A stretch of DNA of 50,269 nucleotides from Chlorobiota bacterium. Its GTDB lineage: Bacteria; Bacteroidota; Ignavibacteria; OLB7. The translations under genes and the position numbers were made by a program. The stretch lies in assembly GCA_021296135.1 (NCBI GenBank), contig JAGWAZ010000005.1, positions 1 to 50,269 of the forward strand, given 5' to 3'. The notes under the pieces were generated by a model. It saw only the letters and a program-made list of their open reading frames with translations. It was not told the DNA's origin and made no database searches. Positions within the stretch are counted from its first letter, which is position 1. Each line of letters begins with the position of its first letter. Shown piece after piece: positions 44,297 to 50,269 of the stretch.

Positions 44297-44887
44297 ATGA
44301 AAATCTACACAAAAACCGGAGATGACGGGACAACAGGTCTTTTTGGAGGAGAACGGCTCCCCAAAGATCACCTCCGAATCGAATCGTACGGAACCGTTGA
44401 TGAATTGAACAGTCTTATCGGCTACGCCCGATCAATCGGTGGCTTGCCGGCTGAGCATGACCAGCTGCTTGGCAAGATTCAGGAGGGGTTGTTTGTCTTG
44501 GGAGCTGATCTGGCTACCCCTGAGCGCAAAGAACGAGCAAATATTCCGATTCCTCGTGTTATATCTGAAGATGTGGCGTGTCTTGAATCATTCATAGATC
44601 GGATTGAGGAGGGCTTGCTTCCGTTAAAAAATTTCATTCTTCCGGGAGGCTCTCAAACCGGAGCACTACTTCATTTGGCACGAACGGTTGCGCGAAGGGC
44701 GGAGCGGTACGTTGTCTCACTTTACAGAGAAGATCCCGCAATCGGCAAAATTCCAATGCAGTACCTGAACAGGCTAAGCGATTTGCTTTTTGTCCTGGCT
44801 CGTGCTGTCAACAGTCGAGCAGAAGTTGAAGAATATCCCTGGATTCCTCAAAAAGAGGAAAAATCAGACTCTGATACATGTCGATGA
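44297..44887 (+). CDS. Cob(I)alamin adenosyltransferase, PduO type
   Basis: ATP:corrinoid adenosyltransferase, 196 residues. The start MKIYTKTGDDGTTGLFGGER is diagnostic, followed by RIESYGTVDELNSLIGYAR, ILPGGSQTGALLHLARTVAR RAER (with a helix arginine for ATP) and YLNRLSDLLFVLARAVN. It makes adenosylcobalamin from reduced cobalamin. ATG 44297 is chosen because the family begins there; an in-frame ATG at 44258 would add 13 residues. No B12 riboswitch was seen in the 80-base upstream gap, and no B12-dependent enzyme is in the window. Confidence 0.93.
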   Translation: MKIYTKTGDDGTTGLFGGERLPKDHLRIESYGTVDELNSLIGYARSIGGLPAEHDQLLGKIQEGLFVLGADLATPERKERANIPIPRVISEDVACLESFIDRIEEGLLPLKNFILPGGSQTGALLHLARTVARRAERYVVSLYREDPAIGKIPMQYLNRLSDLLFVLARAVNSRAEVEEYPWIPQKEEKSDSDTCR

Positions 44888-45068
44888 AAGCCCACAATAA
44901 ACTTGATCGTATCCCCTGTGTCTGTGAGACCGTTCTGAGGTTCGAAGAAGTGCAGAGACTAACTGACATCGAAATAGACTCGTTAGATAACAAACGATTC
45001 AACATGTATAACGGCACTATATACATAGCTGCTGCTTACCTAAGTACCACAAATAGGAGAGAAAGATT

Positions 45069-46046
45069 ATGAAGTTCAAACATCTTTTGATGAGTGGATT
45101 GATTGCGCTGCTGGCCGGCTTTTACGTCGTCGGCTGTAATGAGAACCCAATTGATCCGGATCCACCTACAGTAGATCCGGATCCACCTACGGTAGAACCG
45201 GCTACTGGATTGCAGGCTGTTTCGCTTGGAGCAGAATCAGTGGGACTGAAGTGGAACGCTTCAACCACATCAGGCGTTACGTATAAAGTGTCCTGGATCG
45301 ACAACGCTGCAACTCCAAGCGAGGGAGATTTCAATGTCGGTACCGATACCGAAACGACAGTTGAAGGACTGAATGGTGGTCCGGTCTACACATTTACGGT
45401 GGTCGCAGTTGTGGTCGAAGTTGATACCACTAATAATGATACTACCAATAATGAGTCGGAAGCTGCAACGATTGATTGGGCACCGGCAGATCGCTATATT
45501 AATGACCGTGAAAAAGGTGGTATTATTCGCATATACGCACGTAGCGTACCAAGCGCAAATAAAGGAACCGGAGTTGTTATCCAACAGGATGGAGCGTTCA
45601 ACGCATCAGTTGGTGCAAGCTCACAATTCCTCAGCCAGATCCACTTGATCGCTGACGTTCAAGCCAACTCAATCCTTATCGGTGCGCCCGAAAGCTTTGA
45701 TGACTTTGATCAGCATTCACAGTTCCGCACTGACGTGCAGATTAGCGACGACTCTGTTGAGCTTGATCCCGCAGTCGGTCTGGACGGTTGGTATAACTCA
45801 GCATCACTGGATAACCTGTTCGGCATGCAGAGCACAGGTAAATTTACTATTTCTGATCAGTTTACCGGTGGAGTTGGCGTTGCATTTGCTATGCGTTGGG
45901 GAAATAATCCGTTCCGGTACGCTCGTATCTTTGTGGTTCCGGGCTCTGACGGCAAGCTTGTTCAGAGAGACACCGATGATGATCCATTTATTGAGATTAG
46001 AATTTCGAACCAGACTGACCAAGGCATTCCATACGCCAAGCGCTAA
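45069..46046 (+). CDS. Fibronectin-III-like lipoprotein of unknown function
   Basis: 325 residues. Signal with lipobox (YVVGC, Cys about 23), then a short DPDPPTV tandem linker (45153-45194) and a fibronectin type III-like domain (ATGLQAVSLGAESVGLKWNA ... YTFTVVAVVVEV). The remaining 190 or so residues form a beta-rich domain with no recognised family. It ends with an intrinsic terminator at 46069-46103 and is preceded by agg and gag-type RBS (ataggagagaaag). Cell-surface exposed by inference. Confidence 0.78.
   Translation: MKFKHLLMSGLIALLAGFYVVGCNENPIDPDPPTVDPDPPTVEPATGLQAVSLGAESVGLKWNASTTSGVTYKVSWIDNAATPSEGDFNVGTDTETTVEGLNGGPVYTFTVVAVVVEVDTTNNDTTNNESEAATIDWAPADRYINDREKGGIIRIYARSVPSANKGTGVVIQQDGAFNASVGASSQFLSQIHLIADVQANSILIGAPESFDDFDQHSQFRTDVQISDDSVELDPAVGLDGWYNSASLDNLFGMQSTGKFTISDQFTGGVGVAFAMRWGNNPFRYARIFVVPGSDGKLVQRDTDDDPFIEIRISNQTDQGIPYAKR
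45153..45194 (+). repeat. Two 21-bp tandem units inside the lipoprotein
   Basis: gatccggatccacctac plus agta is followed by the same unit with one change (ggta). It encodes DPDPPTV twice and can change copy number without shifting frame. Confidence 0.85.
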
Positions 46047-46068
46047 ACCACACCGGTTTATATAACAC

Positions 46069-46103
46069 AAAGCAGGGGTGCCCCAAGGCATCCCTGCTTT
46101 TTT
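46069..46103 (+). terminator. Intrinsic terminator
   Basis: aagcagggg-tgcc / ggca-tccctgctt with a short ccaa loop, followed by tttttt. It lies 23 bases after the lipoprotein stop. Confidence 0.82.
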
Positions 46104-46148
46104 TATGTTTGTCTGAATCCAACAACTGGCGTTGATAATCAAAGTTCG

Positions 46149-47057
46149 ATGAACCGCAGACTATTTATACGGACATCGTCTCTCTTTCTCATCGGTATGG
46201 CAACGTCCGATCACCTTATGCATCGCTTGGCATTAGCTCGCCCTGAGGATCCGGTCATCTTCCAGGGAGAAGAGCAGTTCCGAGGCATTATTAGGAAGGC
46301 TGAAGCCAATGTATGGAAGGAGAAGCCGATTGGCGAGCTGGTGGGACTCATCGGCCTTGAACTGCTTGGCATCCCCTATGTTGGCGGTACTCTGGAACTC
46401 TCTATAGATAACGAAGTATGCTCGGCAAACCTTCTTGGGCTTGATTGTGTGACATTCTACGAGACCGTACTGGGCATTGCCCGTATCATCAAACAGAACA
46501 AATCCGAACCGGAAGATTTGCTCAATGAACTCACTTTTATGCGCTATCGTAACGGTCAGATAACGGACTATACCTCACGTCTGCACTATGTGGGCGAATG
46601 GTACAGCGACAACGAAGCAAAGGAGGTAGTCGAGGATATCACCTCTACACTGCCCGAAGCAACTGAGTACGACAAGAAGATCAACTTTATGAGCACTCAT
46701 TCGGATGCCTACAAGCAGTTGAAGAGTCATCCTGAGCTAGTTGAGGAGATCGAAACAATCGAGAATGATTTAAACACGATAGAACGTTACTACCTGCCCA
46801 AAGCATACATCGAAGAGACGGAGAAGAACTTGCAGACCGGAGACATCATAGCTATCACAACCTCAATCAAAGGACTCGATGTATCACATACCGGACTTTG
46901 CTATCGAGATGAGGATGGCAGGTTGCGTTTCCTTCATGCGTCACTCGATCAAAAGAAAGTCGTCCTTGATACTGATCTGCATGAGTACATTGCCGGGAAG
47001 AAAAAGCAAACCGGGATTATGGTAGCGAGACCTATCGAAATAGATGCTAACCAATAA
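46149..47057 (+). CDS. DUF1460 amidase-like protein
   Basis: 302 residues with a hydrophobic signal region (RRLFIRTSSLFLIGMATS), possibly a Tat-like RRLFIR start. The DUF1460 fold is recognised from LLGIPYVGGTLELS, LLGLDCVTFYETVLGIARI with the likely catalytic Cys, and GLDVSHTGLCYRDEDG and FLHAS containing the His. DUF1460 members are NlpC/P60-like and are thought to be N-acetylmuramoyl-L-alanine amidase-like enzymes acting on cell-wall peptides. It follows the terminator, so it has its own promoter. Confidence 0.87.
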   Translation: MNRRLFIRTSSLFLIGMATSDHLMHRLALARPEDPVIFQGEEQFRGIIRKAEANVWKEKPIGELVGLIGLELLGIPYVGGTLELSIDNEVCSANLLGLDCVTFYETVLGIARIIKQNKSEPEDLLNELTFMRYRNGQITDYTSRLHYVGEWYSDNEAKEVVEDITSTLPEATEYDKKINFMSTHSDAYKQLKSHPELVEEIETIENDLNTIERYYLPKAYIEETEKNLQTGDIIAITTSIKGLDVSHTGLCYRDEDGRLRFLHASLDQKKVVLDTDLHEYIAGKKKQTGIMVARPIEIDANQ

Positions 47058-47090
47058 AACTATCGTAGATCATAGCGCAGCTCTTGGTAG

Positions 47091-47134
47091 CACGCTTTGC
47101 GTCTCTTAGCGCTCTTGGCGGTTTTCTTTCTTGC
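47091..47134. repeat. Dispersed intergenic repeat, CTTTGCG/CTTGGCGGTT, copy 4
   Basis: The most complete copy: cacgctttgcgtctcttag followed by cgctcttggcggttttcttt and cttgc. It shares CTTTGCGTCTTAG with 19852-19891 and GGCGGTTTTCTTTCTTG with 23684-23707. Confidence 0.6.
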
Positions 47135-47193
47135 ATTCAGAAGATAAACCAAAAAAGATGAAGACAGCTGTCTGACAAGAAACAGACCTTCTC

Positions 47194-48048
47194 TTACGAT
47201 TCGTAGAAGCCCCCCCCGGCTTTTATCCCTACTCTGCCCGACTCAACCATTTTCTTCTGAATAAGGTGAGGTCGGAAACGAGCCTCATCGAAATACTCTC
47301 CATAGACCGATTCGGTCACTAAAAAGTTGACGTCTACTCCAATCAAATCCATCAACTCAAACGGTCCCATGCGGAAACCGATGCTTTTCAGGCAACGATC
47401 AATCTGGTCATACGTAGCAGCCCCTTCGCCTACAATTCTGAACGCTTCTCCGTAAAAGTTTCGGGCCACACGGTTCACAATAAATCCAGGAGTATCTTTC
47501 ACTCGAACCGGTGTTTTCCGAAGCTCAAGCGCAAGGTCAACGGTCTTCTGCATGATCTCTTCCGATGTCGCATAACCCTTGATAACCTCAACCAGCTTCA
47601 TGATATGGGCCGGGTTAAAGAAGTGCATTCCAACAACCCGTTCCGGGTGTTTCAAACCATTTGCCATCTCGGTAACAGCAATCGATGATGTGTTCGTGGC
47701 AATAATAGCCTGAGAATCAAGGACCTCCTCAAGGTTGCAAAACAGCTCCTGTTTGATTTCAAGGCGCTCAATTATTGCCTCAACAACAATCGATGCTCCA
47801 TTCATATGACCAAGATCAGTCGATGTTGAGATACGTCCCTTCAGTTCTTCACCCGTCTCTTCACTTAACTTTCCCCGCTCAACACCTTTAGCTACGAATT
47901 TGCTGATTGTCTCAACTGCTTTGGAGAGCACTTCATCTTTCAGATCATAGAGAACAACCTGAAAACCGGCCGCGGATGCAGCATAGGCAATACCGACCCC
48001 CATCGTTCCCGCTCCACAAATGCCAAATGTCTTTGATGTCTCGCTCAT
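47194..48048 (-). CDS. paaH: 3-hydroxyacyl-CoA dehydrogenase (PaaH/Hbd-like)
   Basis: About 284 residues. The Rossmann motif is FGICGAGTMGVGIAYAAS, followed by VVLYD, EAIIERLEIKQELF, NTSSIAVTEMA, GMHFFNPAHIMKLVEVI (catalytic His) and KDTPGFIVNRVARNF. It oxidises 3-hydroxyacyl-CoA with NAD. Lying last behind two crotonases in the order PaaF, PaaG, PaaH, it is probably the 3-hydroxyadipyl-CoA dehydrogenase of phenylacetate degradation, though Hbd in ordinary beta-oxidation is an equal alternative. ATG 48048 is chosen over 48084 because the conserved start lies there. Confidence 0.85.
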   Translation of the reverse strand: MSETSKTFGICGAGTMGVGIAYAASAAGFQVVLYDLKDEVLSKAVETISKFVAKGVERGKLSEETGEELKGRISTSTDLGHMNGASIVVEAIIERLEIKQELFCNLEEVLDSQAIIATNTSSIAVTEMANGLKHPERVVGMHFFNPAHIMKLVEVIKGYATSEEIMQKTVDLALELRKTPVRVKDTPGFIVNRVARNFYGEAFRIVGEGAATYDQIDRCLKSIGFRMGPFELMDLIGVDVNFLVTESVYGEYFDEARFRPHLIQKKMVESGRVGIKAGGGFYES

Positions 48049-48142
48049 AACCTTGTTCAATATTGATCTACTATTCTCCCCCACTTAAATCCAACTTTCT
48101 CATCAAATTTTCTTCTGCAGTAGCGGCCGAATTCTGAATTAC

Positions 48143-48928
48143 TCACTCTCCTTTAAACTCAGGCTTCCTCTTTTCAAGAAAAGCCTTCACACCTTCTCGG
48201 TAATCTCGCGTCCGGCCTGCTGCCTCTTGCATAAACACCTCGTACTCAAGCGCGTCATCAAGAGAGGTGTGCTCTGCTCTCCGGAGCATCTTCTTGAGAT
48301 AGCCGTATGCCTTGGTAGGGCCTTGTGCATAACGCAAAGCAAGCGTATGCGCTTCCTCCATTAACTCACCGGAAGCTACCACTTTGTTGACAAGACCAAG
48401 TGCTAACGCTTGCTCTGCCGGTATCTTCTCTCCTAACGTGGCTATCTCGAATGCTTTCGGGTACCCGACAGTCTGTGCCAGGAAGTGCGATGACCCTGAA
48501 TCAGGAACAAGTCCGATATTGATAAACGCCTGTAACAGATAGGCATTCTCAGACATAATGCGGATATCGCCTGCCAGCGCCAGTGAACATCCTCCACCGG
48601 CCGCAACTCCATTGATTGCTGTAACAACAGGCTTGGGAATTGACCGGAGCTTGCGGATAATAGGGTTGTAACGACGAATGAGCGAATCAGCCAATGAGCG
48701 TCGTGCACCAGATTCAGGAGCCTCCTTCAAGTCTTGTCCGGAACAGAATGCCTTTCCTGCTCCTGTTAACAACATTGCTCGAACACCCTTATTTCTTTCA
48801 GCCTCTTTCAGTGCAGCACGTAGATCTGTTGTCAACTGCTCGTTACAGGCATTATAGCTCTCAGGACGATTCAACCTCAACGTCAAAACGCCTGAATCGA
48901 TATCGAATAAAATGGTCTCGAAATCCAC
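48143..48928 (-). CDS. paaG: PaaG-like 2-(1,2-epoxyphenyl)acetyl-CoA isomerase
   Basis: A 261-residue crotonase. LTGAGKAFCSGQDLKEA and NGVAAGGGCSLALAGDIR form the oxyanion hole. At the catalytic site it reads FINIGLVPDSGSSHFLAQ, with Asp instead of the hydratase Glu, which is the PaaG pattern (FVNIGLVPDSGGSWFL). PaaG opens the epoxide of ring-1,2-epoxyphenylacetyl-CoA. It lies between the PaaF-like and PaaH-like genes on one strand (gaps of 67 and 94 bases), consistent with a shared transcript. Confidence 0.83.
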   Translation of the reverse strand: MDFETILFDIDSGVLTLRLNRPESYNACNEQLTTDLRAALKEAERNKGVRAMLLTGAGKAFCSGQDLKEAPESGARRSLADSLIRRYNPIIRKLRSIPKPVVTAINGVAAGGGCSLALAGDIRIMSENAYLLQAFINIGLVPDSGSSHFLAQTVGYPKAFEIATLGEKIPAEQALALGLVNKVVASGELMEEAHTLALRYAQGPTKAYGYLKKMLRRAEHTSLDDALEYEVFMQEAAGRTRDYREGVKAFLEKRKPEFKGE

Positions 48929-48995
48929 GGAATCAAGAGAAAATTATTAGTTGAAGAATTCAAAACAACCCCTGTCCACTTTGCCCTGTCTCGTC

Positions 48996-49769
48996 TTATT
49001 CCCCTTTGAATTCAGGCCTCCGTTTCTCGACAAAGGCATTCATTCCTTCGTGTGAGTCGCTGGTAGAAAAGAGGAGATAGAAGTTTTTGCGCTCCAACTC
49101 CAAAGCATCCTGCAGTGAGGTATCGAACGCTTTTAGGACCGATTCTTTTGCAAGTCGTGCGGATATCGGCGGACATTCAGCAACTGTGCAAGCCAGCTTC
49201 ATAGCCGACTCAAGGTAGAACTCAATCGGTACAACCTGATTGACTAATCCGTGAGCAAAAGCTTCGTCAGCGGTCAGCATCCTTCCGGCCAGAACCATCT
49301 CCATGGCAATCGCTTTACCAACAGCACGTGTCAGTCGCTGAGTCCCTCCGGCGCCAGGCATGATGCCGATGTTAATTTCGGGTTGCCCGAATCGAGCGGT
49401 CTCGCTTGCAACGATCATATCACATATCATTGTCAATTCACAACCGCCTCCAAGTGCAAATCCTGAAACGGCTGCAATGATCGGCGTCTTGATTCTACGA
49501 ATCCGATCCCATCGAGCGAATTGATCACGAAGCAACATATCGACTGAAGTAGCATTGGCCATCTCAGTGATGTCTGCACCGGCAGCAAAGGCACGTTCAT
49601 TACCGTGAATCACAATAGACCGCACATCAGGATCGGCTTCAAGCTCTTCCAACCCTTCAACAAGCTCTACCATCAACTTCAGGTTCAGTGCATTGAGCAC
49701 ATCGGGTCGATTCAATTGCACTGTCGCGATTTTACCATCGTGCTTTGTCACAATGATATGTTCAGGCAT
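48996..49769 (-). CDS. paaF: PaaF-like enoyl-CoA hydratase
   Basis: 257 residues. The two catalytic glutamates of true hydratases are present: QPEINIGIMPGAGGTQRL and AMEMVLAGRML. Oxyanion-hole blocks are HGNERAFAAGADITEM and SGFALGGGCELTMICDM. It hydrates trans-2-enoyl-CoA. As the first gene of the PaaF-G-H run it is likely 2,3-dehydroadipyl-CoA hydratase. No ring oxygenase (PaaABCDE), ligase or thiolase genes are seen before the IS remnant at 49949, so the rest of the pathway must lie elsewhere. Confidence 0.83.
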   Translation of the reverse strand: MPEHIIVTKHDGKIATVQLNRPDVLNALNLKLMVELVEGLEELEADPDVRSIVIHGNERAFAAGADITEMANATSVDMLLRDQFARWDRIRRIKTPIIAAVSGFALGGGCELTMICDMIVASETARFGQPEINIGIMPGAGGTQRLTRAVGKAIAMEMVLAGRMLTADEAFAHGLVNQVVPIEFYLESAMKLACTVAECPPISARLAKESVLKAFDTSLQDALELERKNFYLLFSTSDSHEGMNAFVEKRRPEFKGE

Positions 49770-49948
49770 ATCGGCTCTTGTTGGTAATTAGTGAGTCGAT
49801 CATCAAGGCGATGAAGATAAGGAATCCTACCTGACCGATAATTTGCATTGCATAAAAGTTGTTGTAAGTCCACCAAATCCGTTTGGGAAACATCTTATGA
49901 TCAGAACAGGAGAGAAATCGCAGATACGTTTGCTCGATCCCTTAACAG

Positions 49949-50202
49949 CCCGTTGAAAAAGTCAGAAAGTGAGGAGAGGATGCCTACCTTAGCGTACAGT
50001 CCCTTTCTAGATGAGTAATAGCCACACCGAAGGAGGCTATTCTATATCGATGAGCAAGCCTCGAGAAACTCAGCAGCAGGGGGTGTGGGCCCGGAACCAG
50101 GACCTGCCCGAGGCGCCTATGACAATCGGACAAGGAGGCAGTCTCCCCGTCCCCTTGTCTGATTGTCTCCTTTTTCAGGCCTCTGACAACCCCCACATTC
50201 AA
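49949..50202 (-). mobile_element. IS remnant: transposase C-terminus and IS end (right copy, inverted)
   Basis: Read leftward, the frame ends RLAHRYRIASFGVAITHLER then DCTLR-stop (TAG 49984-49986), and the terminus gactttttcaacgggctg lies at 49949-49966. About 52 of 60 aligned bases match the left copy at 88-151, and similarity extends to the window's first bases. The frame is open to 50202 but only the last 40 or so residues can be checked against the left copy. Bases beyond 50202 could not be interpreted. Confidence 0.72.
50121..50167. other. 15-bp hairpin within the right IS remnant
   Basis: gacaatcggacaagg pairs with ccttgtctgattgtc (one G-T wobble) around a 17-base loop and is followed by tccttttt. 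It is either a small inserted element in the transposase sequence or a terminator. Confidence 0.6.
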
Positions 50203-50269
50203 GTCTGAAGTGCAACAGGTGGAGGAGCTTTACCACAATATACTTCCCAGGGTCTCTTCCACCCCAGAC

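Noticed and set aside
44878-45072. A 64-codon frame (MSMKAHNKLDRIPC ...) between the adenosyltransferase and the lipoprotein
   Set aside because: It overlaps both neighbours, has no recognisable domain, and its end overlaps the lipoprotein RBS. Probably chance.
50121-50167. Considered a group II intron or attachment site at the right end
   Set aside because: Only one hairpin is present, with no catalytic domain V or conserved boundary sequence.

Overview
The window looks like chromosomal DNA of a Gram-negative member of the Bacteroidota/Chlorobiota superphylum, possibly on the Ignavibacteriota/Kapaibacteriota side; I cannot place it more precisely by reading. The reasons are secreted proteins ending in type IX secretion (T9SS) sorting domains, a TAnnTTTG promoter box, a 29-residue AURKAIP1/COX24-like basic peptide, a secreted family often mislabelled 'asparagine synthetase B', many lipoproteins and a heptosyltransferase-type enzyme. 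No rRNA, tRNA or CRISPR array was seen.

Layout. 1-774: remnants of two insertion sequences. 775-8242: housekeeping and envelope genes (purine nucleoside phosphorylase, HflX, a secreted conserved protein, a periplasmic thioredoxin, an M61 peptidase, an S66 carboxypeptidase). 8243-10712: an eroded regulator zone (AHSA1/SRPBCC relic, ArsR gene without a normal start, TolC tail behind a TetR gene) and two overlapping YjbQ-family genes. 11050-17588: a secretion block with a 903-residue M12B-type metalloprotease, a lipoprotein translationally coupled to a VCBS/FG-GAP repeat protein, and a small membrane protein. 17597-20157: HAD relic, a MjaI-like restriction-modification cassette (controller remnant, frameshifted nuclease, intact methyltransferase) and a glycosyltransferase pseudogene. 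20324-28358: PASTA protein, AlbA/Schlafen-type regulator, TPR protein, sigma-54, HslU and a PD40 lipoprotein. 28368-34866: a DUF433/DUF5615 toxin-antitoxin pair with a frameshifted toxin, GlyRS, a Lon-like protease pseudogene, ribulose-phosphate epimerase, an IS3-type fragment, a second broken restriction-modification pair and a lipoprotein. 34990-47057: HU protein, TPR protein, COX24-like peptide, ArgD-like aminotransferase, Mg-chelatase relic, GT9, OmpA-like protein, enoyl-CoA hydratase, a subtilase, YmdB phosphodiesterase, cobalamin adenosyltransferase, a lipoprotein and a DUF1460 protein. 47194-49769: a PaaF-PaaG-PaaH-like beta-oxidation run. 49949 to the end: an inverted copy of the IS end found at base 1.

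The most striking property is local gene decay beside healthy core genes. I count about a dozen relics, including two restriction cassettes that have lost the nuclease but kept the methyltransferase and a toxin broken by one base. Several intergenic gaps carry two dispersed repeat families: a heptad-like GACTCTT/TCGACC repeat placed just 3' of genes, and a CTTTGCG/CTTGGCGGTT repeat. I did not find an obviously new multi-gene system. The best candidates for follow-up are the decayed cassettes, the repeat families, the tandem YjbQ pair and the sigma-54 insertion.
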